This document shows positions 35,859 through 47,022 of a stretch of DNA of 64,000 bases, piece after piece (within the stretch, counting starts at the first letter, position 1; every line of letters starts with the position of its first letter). The stretch lies in assembly GCA_004794655.1 (NCBI GenBank), contig SMMW01000521.1, positions 2,138,001 to 2,202,000 of the forward strand. The letters run 5' to 3'. The position numbers and the translations under genes were made by a program. This stretch comes from Marisa cornuarietis. Its lineage: Eukaryota > Mollusca > Gastropoda > Architaenioglossa > Ampullariidae. The notes under the pieces are model-generated. The model saw only the letters and a program-made list of their open reading frames with translations. It made no database searches and was not told where the DNA came from.

Positions 35859-38800
35859 TTAAGTGCAGAATGTCAGACGGTTTTTTTTACCTTTTCTCCG
35901 TTTGATGATGTACACAATCAGAACCACAACGACGATGAGTACAACAAGGACAGCTGCAATAACACCCCCGATTATCCCGGTATTAGATTGAGTTGTGTTT
36001 GTTTCCTTGCTTACTGAAAAAATAGACAGACGAACGAATAATATTACTAAATTTTATGTCAGCAATTTTCAGGTAACAGTAATCTTCTGATGTCATTTCT
36101 GGTGCATTTTATACATCTTTTATGCATTTAAAACAATGAAACAAACCATTATAAATGTAAAGCTAATGTAAGACATTACAACAATTACCTTAAACCATAA
36201 CGAAGTCTTAACACAGACAACAGATTAAATATTTTTGATTTTTGATGTTTAGTAGCTCAAAAGTAAAAAAAAGACTTCTTAGAAATTGATATTTACCTAA
36301 AGAAGAAGGAACGTAGATATTTGAAACATTTGCTTTAGGGAAATATGCGTTGCTAGCTGTGCATAATATCGCAAGATTTTCAAACTTATTATTGAAGTTG
36401 AGGGAGCAATGACTGGAGTCCCCATAGTCAGTCTGATTGTAACACGTGACGTTCCATTGAAAAACTGCGGAGGGATACACATCAGTCGCTGTGCAGATTA
36501 AAAGTGTCGTCTCGGACTCATCTTCTGTCGTCTTTATATAACTAGTAATCTTGGCCTCTGAGGGGCCATCTGAAAGCAATTTATAATTAAAAGTTAGAAA
36601 CTTTTAGTTACGCCCTTCTCTCATATAAGAAAATAATAGAAAACACTTACTCTTACTTTTAATGTAGATGTATATGTGCATTTATAATCCGTTACTCGTC
36701 TAAGTAGAGAAAATGTTTGATTTTCATCATCATACATCTCTTAAAAAAGCTTTAAAAATTTGTTTCGGAATTTAATTATCGTTAGGTGTTCTTACAGCTC
36801 GAATTCATACTGACGAGTATTTCCCGTTAGTACCGCTCACTTCTCAATCTCTCTCTCTCTGTCTCTGTGCGTGCATGCGTGCGTTCGTGTCCGACAAAGT
36901 GAGAGAAAGAAGAGAGGAAGATGATTTTTTTTTTGACGAAATAAGCCAATCTGGAAATAATTCACTTACAAGCGACAGGGAGTTTGTAAGAAGTACTCTT
37001 TTCAGTAGAGCCGTCTCGACCCCATTCCAATTGACATGTGAATTGTTCTTGGTTCAATCTCCGGCTGACATTTGTGAGCAAAAGTCTTGAATTATTCCTT
37101 CCTTCCCACACTAGCAGTGCTGGTGGATTTGTAATTGGTAAAGTATAGCAGGTACAGTTTACACTTGATCCCTCAAGAACATACGTTGGACAACTGTGGC
37201 TGAGGTTTACCTGATGTGGCGCAACTTAAAATAAAACAAAATGTATATGCAATATTGTTGAACTAAAATTTAAATGTCAAGATATTAGGATTCTGCCTAA
37301 AGAAACCTGAATTTGGTTGTAATAACTCAATCTTATCTTGCATTTATGCTTGCTAATCTGCTAAGCTCAAACTAACTCATACTTACTTAAATAGTATGTT
37401 CTAATGCTTTCCTACTACACAAAGCATAAACCATTCAAAAGATATTCAATCCTTTACGCCTACAAGGAGGGTGGATAAAAGTTTTGGAATCCTTATTATC
37501 AAAGTACTTCTGGTGAGAACGCATTTTTATCTTTTTGGTTTCATCCAGGCTCAACACAAAGCACCAACCCCAATCCTCCCCATTAGAAAAACTGTTGAAG
37601 GTCCACCGATCTACGAAAACCATGCAAAACAAAAATATTTTCATTTTTATGATGAAATTAGGTGGAGGAAATGGACCACTCCAGCCACTAAACGGCCTAC
37701 TACAGAAAACTGATGCCTAGACATGTGTCCTTGGTTATTGTCGTTTTTTTGAGGTGAACAGTTTATACCTTGATGACTTTAGGTAAAGAACGTTTGAATG
37801 TTGGTTGAAAATGTTTTTTGATTTGTGTTATAATTATTGTAGAAGAAGGGCATGTGGCTGGTGGTTGAATGCATTTTGGTGAATTGTTTTACAATTACAC
37901 CCTTGACATCAAAATGAAGAATCAAACAGGATCTGTTGAGCCAAGCATACCTAAAGAGAGGGACATGGTATCCTCCATTCTTTGTCACAAGGATAGGCAT
38001 CTAGACATATCGTCCTGAAGAGTTTAGTCCGACAATAACATGCAAGTCGCCTTAAAAGATACTTGGACCAGCTTCAGTGATGACGACATCACACCTTTCT
38101 TACATCCCACCCACCCAAGTAGTGAGCAATTGTTTAATTTTTAAAAGGTATATTTTGGATACATTTATGTACGCGATAGAAGCGGTTTTTCTATAAATAA
38201 AAGTTCTTACCTATATTTATTGTATCCTCAAAGTAAACACCACCTGGCGACAGTCTCATTGTGTATGTATAAGACCCATTAGTGAGAGGCATTGGTTTAG
38301 CGAAAGAACAACTCCCCTCGGTATACCTTCTCGAGTTACTTGCAGTGTAGGAAACTGGTTTGGATTCGAAACCCCCGAATTCCTGAAACATATTTGATGA
38401 CGGCGGTAACGTTCCAACTGCTGAATCGATGAGAAACACATAATTAATGTTGGACTAGAAATCTTAAAAAGTGGTAACCATTTGATATTAAAAACATAGA
38501 CAAATGTTGTGCATCGCAAGAGTGAAAGTAACAAAATATATTGTCATAGGTAATTTTTTTCATGGAGAAAAACGCGGGTGGGTGAATAAAGCTTATATAA
38601 ATATACAGTATCCATGTTATTAAAAAAGAAAGAAAGAAAGAAATAGAGAGCGCGAGAGAAGTGTGGAAAAAACCACGATAATTGAAAGTGAAAATTATTG
38701 ATTGCAATAGCACAACAATCTTTACCTCATTATTGTTCCCACCCTCCCTCCATGTGCAACTGTAGTTGTTGTCTGAAGAATACATCCCTGTCACTGTGCA

Positions 38801-39048
38801 CCTCCCGCTCACCATCCAGTTTGAAATACGGACACTGCAGCTGCCATTCTGATACACCGGGATTGCTGAGACATATTTTAAATTAGTCACACAATTTACA
38901 TGAGTTTACTGATTCTGAGCAGTCCATAATTGTTCGATAGATATATAGAACACTTTTGCAAGTAGTGCATTATTATAGACATTCCACTAATATGTTATTT
39001 TCGAAAATATCATCATTTGCTATTCAGACATATAGGCTTTTAAGTGCT

Positions 39049-39107
<59 letters not shown>

Positions 39108-41476
39108 AATAATATGAAGTCATTGTAAATAATCTGTGATTTTTTTTAGCAAAAATAACCTGCCTTCCAAAGTAAATTTACGTAAGTAGTATTTAAAGTA
39201 ATTTTTGCATGACGATACGCAATGAACATATGGTATGGTACAAATACAATGCTTCAAATAATATCACATTTTATGCATCTTGCTTTAAATTACTACATTT
39301 ATATCGGTCGATAACTCCTCTAGCAGTCAGCCCGAGTTTTCAAACGTATCGGTTTGCAACATCTATCTATCGATCTATCTCGGTGTAATTGTCACTCCTT
39401 CAAACGCATTTCACATTTTGAAGTACCTTTAAGATGTTCGGCATATATTTTTGACATTTGTAAGTATATGCTACATCAAGATAAATGTTGTTCGAGCAGG
39501 TCTTTTGTGAGCTCTAACTAAAAAAAAATCTTATCGCATTAAGTGCCATTTAGTCAAAATGTTGGGACATGATATGAGTTTAAGTTGATTCTCTTTCTCT
39601 CTCTCTCTCTCTCTTACACACACACACCCACACACACACACACACACACACCCACACACACACACACACTCACTCTCGCATCACATTATTTTCAAAGGAA
39701 TTCTTCAAAATATTTGTCACATATAATCACTCAAAAGGTATATACAATACGACTGATTTTGACCGAATAATAAGTACAGGCGTCTTAGTACATAAGCTTT
39801 TTTACAATTTGATAACAATTTACCAATTATTCTTAATTCACACTCTGTAGATAAACTTGACATGCTGCAGCGTAGTATGCGAGCTGAATCTCTCTCGATC
39901 CCTCTTATTGTAAGACTGGATGAGTAGCGATGATCGTCGTACCAATCATAATACTCTGCGTCTAACGAGAACTTATCATTTGGAGATGGACACGACAATA
40001 CTTGGCAAGACCCGCTATAAAGCAATTTTCTGTTGACACTATAAATCGTCCAGACTGGTCCCTCGCTAATGTAGTATAGATCGCACGTGAATGAATAATT
40101 CCTGTCTTCAACTACATCCACACGACCCTCTTCGCAGCCATAGATAGTCACTTCTGCAAAAAAAAGGAAAAAAAATCTCATAATTATAGCCGCACAACTG
40201 ACTAAAGACTTCTAAAATTATTTTAACCTTAATACAAGAAGGACTGTTATAATATCGTAAAACCGATTGCTTTAATCATTAGAAGTTATTTTCTGTTAGC
40301 AAACACGCATGCTTTCTCTGTGATAATATGCTGACCATAAGGACATAAATAGTTATGCAGTTCATTCTATTTAGTAATTCTTTTAGTATTTTACTCATTG
40401 TTAAAATAAATTAAGCAGAAGGTTTACAGAAAGGTAGAGAGTGTTACTAGGGTCTTAATAGACTGCCTCATGAAGCAAAGACAATTACACCAGGTCAGTA
40501 TAATGCCTGCCTCCTTTATCTCCCATCAGTTTCTTCGTCCAGTTCCCAACTAAGAAGACCGCACATTTGATTCAGCGTGCTTTCTTCTGTCTGCTTTGTG
40601 AACATGGAGATACTAGCTTGTCTACGCTCGATGGACAGGAATTTTTTCCAGTTGTGTATCATTATTGATATATTTATATATATCTTGGTCCGCTTGCATC
40701 CCACATTAATGGCATTTTAGAATATATCTCATTTGTAGATTTGTGGCTCGTGGACATCTTAATCTGTAAAAAGATGTTACACCATTCCATTCATATTTTT
40801 TAGTTATTGCCGAATTTATTTGATGCTCTTGCATGCATGCAGTAGACATCTACCTTCCCTTATAACATTTTCTGCTGAAAATTATCGTAATGTTTTAATA
40901 TTTGTTTTCACTAAGACGTAGGTGTTTGGTTTTGCGACCCTTAAACGATGAAGAACAGTAAATTGTCTTAAAACTATTATATTGCTGGATTTTCATTGTT
41001 TTTCTTACGACAGTTTATGAACTCCTTTTGTTTTTTTAAATAGGCATTCTCCAAGCAAACTTAATAAGGAGCGAACAAGCAAGCAAGCAAACAAACAAGA
41101 ACAATTAAACATTATACTTGTCCTATGACTGTACGATGGGACAGCTTCTTGCAACATATCTTTCATCTCTAAAGATCTATTTTGCATGTTATGTTGTGTG
41201 TATCCATGTATATCTGAATGTGTGCGTCTTCTTTTTTTCTGCAAAGCGCCATGAGCCTGTCTATTAGACCAACATATGGCGCTATATAAGTTCACTGCAT
41301 TATTATTATTATTATTATTATTATTAAATTTTAAATTAAATTTTAAAGTCGCATATAAATGCAACTTTCAAAGAATTTTTTTTCTAAGGAAACAGATCGT
41401 AAATATTTGTTTGAGACATGAGGTCTCTTTGCCGAACATCCAACCATCTACTTCCCATCAGTCACACGTACGCGCG

Positions 41477-41547
<71 letters not shown>

Positions 41548-41959
41548 CTAACCCCGACGCGCACATTTTCTCTCTCTTTCTTAACTGAATTATTTCTTTT
41601 TTTTTAAATCAACACACACACAAATACACTTTGTCTGACACATTATTTTTTTTTCTCTCACGTACACAACCAGCAGCACGTATTCTCTGACACATGAATT
41701 CTCTCTTTGTTACACCAACCCAACCCACACACGCGCACGCGCGCGAGTAATTCTCGGACAAATTAATTCTCTTTCTTACACTCACCCACATCTATTACCC
41801 TGCGTTCTGACGGGTACGTGCCTTCGTGAGCACTAAAATGAAAGTACGAGTAACACATCTGACAAATTTTCTGCTTCATTGACAGCAAACAGAACAAAGT
41901 GTACTCTCTATGTACAACCTGTTGAGCGTGAATGCAGTAACTATAATTATCTTCGCGCG

Positions 41960-41990
<31 letters not shown>

Positions 41991-43154
41991 AAAGATAAAA
42001 TTGCTACAAAGCGCCCGTAAAGAATTGAAAAATCTTTTACACAGTTTCTAAAAAATTACCTCACTCAGATATAAAACCCTTCTCAAACGTAACCCTGTGC
42101 AAATACATTCTTTAATGTAAACAGCTTTAATAATTTATTTTTACATTTTGTAAAGTGTTCTGCAATCTTTTTTATCAAACCCCGAATTGGGGTGTATGGT
42201 AAACAGTGTTCATATATATGCACATCTTTATACCTTAAAGGAAATAGCTTTTCATACAAGAATAATAATAAATCTATTAAATCATCTGATTTTGATATCC
42301 TGATCTTAGTTTTCTCTTGTTCTGCTTTTGAGATTTTGCAGGGCCTAATGTTGGCAGTATCCACATCATGACAAATTTTTACATCCATTGTTTGTAATAA
42401 CTCTAGAATGCATCATTGTGAATTTTGTTAATCAGCAAGAGCAGTGTTTGGTCATCTGTATTCGATTTGCTAACAGCAAAGTATTCTTCATGCAGCTGTG
42501 ATTTGCTCTTGGACGATATAACCTGTGCAAGCCTGTGAGTGAATTTTTTTTTCAAAACTCCACTTCATATATCAGATCTCTTCAGATCACCAAACAAGTG
42601 TTTTCATGCAGGATTTAGGAAAAATATTCGTTTTCTACACATTTTGATCTCTAATTATCAATTTGACTTGTTTTTGTACCTTTTATATTTCTTAACTTTA
42701 TTTCAAAAATTGTGTTAAATCATGCATCTCTAGAAAACTAAGCCCTCCATAGCCTTGTGACCACAAAGAACAGAGGGAGGGGAGAAAGAGAATATAACAA
42801 AATAATATATATGAATGAGAAAGTAAGCACGCACGCACGCACGCACTGGCCTATGTGTGTGTTTGTGTGTGTTTGTGTGTGTGGGTTTTCGCGCGCGCGA
42901 TCAAGCGTGATAGAAAACAAATGCTTAAAAAAGCCTAACTATAATTACTGCGGGGCCCTTAAGGTACACACTCTGCTACAGATTTAGGATAATCGCAGTC
43001 TATAATTTCTTACGAATAAAATCTCATCTTGATTAGTAACACCAGTATGATTGATTAACATAAAAAAACTAAACATAGAAACTCAAATACTTGAAAATCC
43101 CTTTTGAGCGAGTAGTGAAACAGCAAATAGCATCCACAGTATCCAGAGAATCAT
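35859..43154 (-). CDS. IgR3: four-Ig type I receptor with short tail
   Basis: Exons: 43091-43154 signal; 39824-40153 V-like; 38726-38865 and 38211-38382 domain 2; 36970-37224 domain 3; 36297-36569 domain 4; 35891-36013 transmembrane. All frames are open and the phases agree. The paralogues continue into a 372-nt tail exon, but here that exon is broken. Reading through the last donor gives KRRKGKKNRLTFCT and a TAA at 35859-35861, for a 462-residue membrane protein with a basic tail lacking tyrosine. This is the only copy in the window whose ectodomain and helix are both uninterrupted. A decoy, adhesion or partner role is conceivable. I do not recognise a named orthologue, and transcript evidence is absent. 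Confidence 0.8.
35891..36013 (-). CDS. IgR3 transmembrane exon
   Basis: A 123-nt exon, phase 1 at both ends. SKETNTTQSNTG is a short stalk, then GIIGGVIAAVLVVLIVVVVL and VYIIKRRK. There is no charged residue inside the helix, so pairing with a charged adaptor helix is not suggested. Confidence 0.85.
36297..36569 (-). CDS. IgR3 fourth Ig domain exon
   Basis: 273 nt, phase 1 at both ends. It contains LLICTATDVYPSAVFQWNVT and LAILCTASNAYFP. It is the ectodomain exon best conserved with IgR2. Confidence 0.85.
36970..37224 (-). CDS. IgR3 third Ig domain exon
   Basis: 255 nt, phase 1 at both ends. It contains SCPTYVLEGSSVNCTCY, NPPALLVWEG, LLLTNVSRRL and FTCQLEWG. The intact family form, with the CxC motif. 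Confidence 0.85.
38211..38382 (-). CDS. IgR3 domain 2, second half exon
   Basis: 172 nt, phase 0 to 1. It contains EFGGFESKPVSY, GSCSFAKPMPLTNGSYTY and SPGGVYFE. The acceptor is TTTCAG. Confidence 0.8.
38726..38865 (-). CDS. IgR3 domain 2, first half exon
   Basis: 140 nt, phase 1 to 0. It contains AIPVYQNGSCSV, SNWMVSGRCTVTG and NYSCTWREGG. The donor is GTAAAG. It has three cysteines, two of them family-wide. Confidence 0.8.
39063..39106. repeat. (GT)n microsatellite
   Basis: GT run in the IgR3 intron, next to a short (TC)n stretch. Confidence 0.95.
39824..40153 (-). CDS. IgR3 V-like Ig exon
   Basis: 330 nt, phase 1 at both ends. It contains YGCEEG, YSFTCDLYY, PVWTIYS, SGSCQVLSC, LTIRGIERDSARILRC and ECELRIIG. 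The pattern of Cys in B strand, Trp in C strand and D/E-x-A/S-x...C in F strand fits a V/I-type Ig fold, with extra cysteines that could form additional bonds. Confidence 0.85.
41112..41325 (+). mobile_element. SINE-like insertion with (TTA)n tail
   Basis: About 210 bp ending in the GCGCCATGAGCCTG ... ATATGGCGCTATA module and a (TTA)n tail, inserted in the IgR3 intron but absent from the aligned IgR1 intron near 1275. The 3' module is shared with 32750-32818. I did not identify a tRNA head. Confidence 0.5.
41471..41545. repeat. (CG)n/(CA)n microsatellite
   Basis: A CG run (41471-41484) grades into a long CA run. The aligned IgR1 intron has a different, shorter array. Confidence 0.95.
43091..43154 (-). 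CDS. IgR3 signal-peptide exon
   Basis: ATG at 43152-43154. 64 coding bases: MILWILWMLFAVSLLA and onward, ending at a GTATTT donor in phase 1. The last exonic base is A where IgR1 has G. The ATG sits 195 bp from the conserved upstream box. Confidence 0.85.
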
Positions 43155-43348
43155 GGCTTCTTGTATGTGTCGACTGGAGTATAAATGTTGAGTTGGTAAA
43201 GTTAGAATGTCCTCAAGTACAGATAGGAAGTCTTTTCAACAGTGTTTATGGTAAACTCCGTTGGCTACATAGGAGAACTTTCGTCCCGGGCACTACCTCT
43301 CTCGTCAAAAGATTCTCACAAAGTGAGTGAGCGGTGCAACAACAGTTT

Positions 43349-43361
43349 ACTTCCTTGTTCT
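43349..43361 (-). promoter_or_regulatory. Conserved upstream box of IgR3
   Basis: The minus strand reads AGAACAAGGAAGT, 195 bp upstream of the ATG, followed by a CTCACTCACTTTGTGAG stretch shared with IgR1. Confidence 0.5.
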
Positions 43362-44004
43362 GTTAACAATAACGCCTAGAGCAATAGTTTGAAGACAGTT
43401 GGTTTATAATGCTTATGCACCGTTTATGCTGTTTGAGATATTTACAAGGTAACAACACCAAGTGTAAACAATAAATTTGCGTGTATCCAGTGAACATATT
43501 ATTTTTCTCTTAAAACTCTTTAGACCATTACGAGTTATTGTTTATTACAATCATTCTGTTTTCAGATTTTGCGACACTGCTATTTCTCCTTTCAACATAG
43601 GGAAAGTAAGAATGTCTGATAGCTTCTTGTAAGTTTTGATCACCTGGCTGGAGTAGTTTCCAACACTGGCCTGATGGAGGTGAAGTCATATATACTTTCA
43701 CATAGCGATGTACAGGTTTGACACCAGTCGTCCTTGGTTCTTGGTATGGCAAGTAAAGCACTTTTTAAAAATATGTTTATCATCCGAGTGTTTCCCGTTG
43801 TAAATATTTCAGCCAATGTATTTACACACACACACACACACACGCACGCACGCACGCACGCTCACACACACGTATGCAAGCACACGCATACACACGTTTA
43901 CACCTATTTGCGTGCTAGTCTTCTTTTGAATAAGTCATTATTGTGTAGAATATGTCTGTACGCATGAAAACGTGCTTGCATGTGCAAATGTGTAGATGCA
44001 AACG

Positions 44005-44005
<1 letters not shown>

Positions 44006-44054
<49 letters not shown>
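44006..44054. repeat. (GT)n microsatellite
   Basis: Perfect GT run, paralogous in position to 4907-4956. Confidence 0.95.
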
Positions 44055-44055
<1 letters not shown>

Positions 44056-44225
44056 GCGTTTGTTAGCTGAAATAAAAGTATCGAGTGAGTCTAATTTGTT
44101 TGTTAAAACAGGTTTCAAAAGCTTAGAAGAATGTCATCCCATCAAACTGAGCAATATTATTACAATAATTATTACTGGCGGTATTAAGAGGTTTGTTTTT
44201 CTAGCGATCCGCTTCGTAGAGCAGT

Positions 44226-44466
44226 GTAAGGTAAAGGTCATCCCATAACCTGTTCAGGACGTTGGGGAGTGAGGTGTTAGAGACCTCACTTTTCTCGGGG
44301 CCAGCTTTTACATGACGGTGGTGCCAATCTCCTCTCCCTCGGTGCCTTACCTTCCCCAACCCTCTAAGGAGTCAGGTACCCATTCCCGTCAGCTGGGTCG
44401 ACTGGGAAAAGTTTGCTGCGTTTATCGGGAACTGAACCAGCGCGCTCTCGGCCATCCGTCTTCTGT
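44226..44466 (-). mobile_element. tRNA-derived SINE
   Basis: The minus strand starts with GGATGGCCGAGAGCGCGCTG (A-box-like TGGCCGAG) followed by GGTTCAGTTCCCG (B-box-like), then a body containing GGGAATGGGTACCTGACTCC and GGGTTGGGGAAGGTAAGG. The aligned place upstream of IgR1 (about 5120) lacks it, giving an empty site. It is the only clear tRNA-related sequence in the window, and it is not a functional tRNA gene. Confidence 0.65.
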
Positions 44467-44644
44467 TTCTAGTACGACACAATCGACGTATTTCAACAAA
44501 TTCTTATCTTTGATAAAACTCATAAGATAAATACTCCTAATTAACGTAGAACTTTATGCAATAAATAGTATAATTATATAAATATATATGCAGCTAGAAA
44601 GTAATGGTTTTAGTGTCACAAACAATTTATTTCAATTCAAAACA

Positions 44645-45010
44645 AATAACTTTACAATTAGCCCCTTAGAGTAATCCTCTTCCAGACTAATGCCCTATTC
44701 CATCCTTCTCTTTAAGGCGTATGTGCAGTGACGGAAGGATGTCTCTTGGATTCCCCTCAGCTTCATCGTTACAGCCCTTTTATGGCCTCCACACCTTCAA
44801 AACAGGTACCTTTGATGATCTGGTAAATATCGAGGTTGATCCACTACGGTGATGTTCTTCTCTGCCAGGAACTGTCGGATACTTAGGAAGTTATGAGCAG
44901 GTGAATTGTCGTGGTAAACCAGTTGTGATTTAAATAGTTAATGCATCCATTCTTTGGGTTGTTTCTTTACTCCATGGCACAGTCCCGAAATATTTCGTGG
45001 TTTTTACCCC
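44645..45010 (-). pseudogene. Mariner-like transposase relic (copy 2)
   Basis: The minus strand carries LVYHDNSPAHNFLSIRQFLA then EKNITVVDQPRYLPD, matching the HDNxPAH and QPPYSPDL signatures of mariner transposases, followed by a frame-broken C-terminal region (KGTCFEGVEAIK, RGIQETSF). The N-terminal half is missing and stops are present. Confidence 0.8.
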
Positions 45011-46053
45011 TTTTCTGTTTGAGCAGCTAACCAGGAATGTTCTTCACGGATTATTACTCATTAAATGCTTTTAACCTCATGCGCTTATGCGTTATTGAGT
45101 TTTCATCCTATCTGCCTTCCACAAAGACTAATTTAAGAAAACATTGAAGTACACTTAACTGTTACGAGAGTCCTACCCCTCTCGCCACCTCTTCTTTATC
45201 TCTAAGCATTTTACCTTTCTGGCTTTCCTTTCTTCAATACACTCCCACATTTGCACAAATAGATTTTGCAAAGCTAAAATGACGCTGAGGAGGTTATAGA
45301 ATGATGGGGGAATGAAGAGGGAGGTAGGAAAAATCAAGACACACTGGTAGCGAACACATTAAACACAGAATATCATAGACATGGAAGACATGCGTGACAT
45401 GCAGACAGGTAGTGTCAAACAGAGAAGAGATTAGCCAATGAAACAACCATTTGCTTAGTCAATCTTTATTGTCCTATAAGGTACAGGTCCGTTAGTCGAT
45501 AAATATGTGTAATGGTCGACAAAGAATATCTACATGTAAAGACGACATATCACAAGTTAATTAGTTGTATATGAACAAGTTTGGCAGACACAAAGAGAGA
45601 AAGAGAAAATGAGTCATATAGAGAGTCAGACACAACGGTAAATATCTCGATTTTGTGTGAGTATAGTTACAGGACTGAGTAGAGGGCTAAGCCGCCTAAC
45701 TGCGTCTTGACAAGAGCTTAAGATGGCTGCTCAAGCAAATCTCTTAGGTCGTCCTGATTTTCTTGATTTCTCAGTGTTCATTCTCTTTCTTTCTCTTTCT
45801 TCTTTTCCCTCCTTACGCCTGTTCTCAATTCTCGTCTTTGTCTGTGTTCTTGTTAAGCTAGTCATGATACATTCATGCATGAATCACACGCTTGCACGCA
45901 CACATACAGACACCACTCATTCACACGCTGGCACAAACATATACACACATATACACTCTAACATACACAGTCCGCACAGACACACACAACTATACACACC
46001 CACCATAGTATGCACTCACATGCACTCTCTCTCTCTCTCTCACACACGCACAC

Positions 46054-46085
<32 letters not shown>

Positions 46086-46576
46086 TTGATCCCGCCACAT
46101 TGTGCTGACAAGGTGTTACAAAATTTGACGAATGTGAAAGAACTTGCAAAGATAAATCACATTTTTATTTTATGAGTAACTTGAAATTAAGGAAAAGTAC
46201 ATGACTACTTCTGTGTACAGAATATCGGCAGAAGTAATCAGATTGACACTCTGTTGTCATTCGGACTCTCCTTGTTTCGTGGAAGTATGTGTGGGAATAT
46301 GTGCTGATTGTGTGGTTGTTGTTACCACAGCTCCCTTATTAATAGCATGCAATTATTTCGTGAAAGTTTCAACCCTGCAGAGATTTTCTCTAAACGGAAA
46401 TACTTGACAAGTCTGTATCCGTGTGATGTGAACGCAGTCAAGCTCATACTTAATAACAACAGCGATTGCAAGATTGAAAGCCTTAAGTGTGTAATAATAC
46501 TGGGAACAGGGTTCTGAACATGAAGATGAAGTAAATCGTCGGCCTTCGGACAAGGACGGAAATTAATATCTATGAG

Positions 46577-46588
46577 TTGATCTTCCTT
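46577..46588. repeat. Target-site duplication of the short RTE-1 derivative (left)
   Basis: TTGATCTTCCTT, repeated at 47011-47022. The first four bases could also be counted as tail on the right side. Confidence 0.8.
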
Positions 46589-46931
46589 TCTTCCCTGGGA
46601 CCCTGGGATATGCTTGCCTAGCGAGGATTGTAAGAATAGGGTCCCTGCTGTCCAGCCAGGCATGTCGTTAGAGGCAACTAAGGTGGACACCTCACCTAGA
46701 GGTAAATAGGCTGTGGTAGGGCTAACAACCCACCATATAAAAAAGCATGTTATAGAATCCAACACTAGAGAAATCGTCACGGATGGCGAAGGTAATGAGA
46801 CATACTAAGGGAACTGGACATGATGGAGATGAAAGGAAAGGGCTGGACATGGGGTGGCCTGGAGCGGGTTTCAGCCGATCGACATCAGTGGCGGGCTCTG
46901 GTTCAGGCCTTGTGTGAGACTAGCATGAAGA

Positions 46932-47010
<79 letters not shown>
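46589..47010 (+). mobile_element. Internally deleted non-autonomous RTE-1 derivative
   Basis: The first ~210 bp match the RTE-1 5' leader (25239-25480), including AGGCATGTCGT and GGACACCTCACCTAGAGGTA. They join near 46820 to the last ~115 bp of RTE-1 (GATGAAAGGAAAGGGCT, GATCGACATCAGTGGCGGGC) and a long (TTGA)n tail. Everything coding is gone. Its own target-site duplication shows it moved, or was produced, as a unit by reverse transcription. Confidence 0.85.
46936..47010. repeat. (TTGA)n tail of the RTE-1 derivative
   Basis: About 18 TTGA units; the tail type equals the short TTGA end of RTE-1. Confidence 0.9.
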
Positions 47011-47015
<5 letters not shown>

Positions 47016-47022
47016 CTTCCTT
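47011..47022. repeat. Target-site duplication of the short RTE-1 derivative (right)
   Basis: TTGATCTTCCTT, matching 46577-46588. Confidence 0.8.

Noticed and set aside
37435..37713. Frames in the IgR3 intron that looked vaguely transposase-like.
   Set aside because: No catalytic motif or terminal repeats could be seen.
44420..44466. A possible functional tRNA gene on the minus strand.
   Set aside because: The A and B boxes are degenerate, no cloverleaf is apparent, and the sequence continues into a SINE body.
46936..47010. A possible CRISPR-like or satellite array.
   Set aside because: It is a simple TTGA tail of a retrotransposon derivative; there are no spacers.
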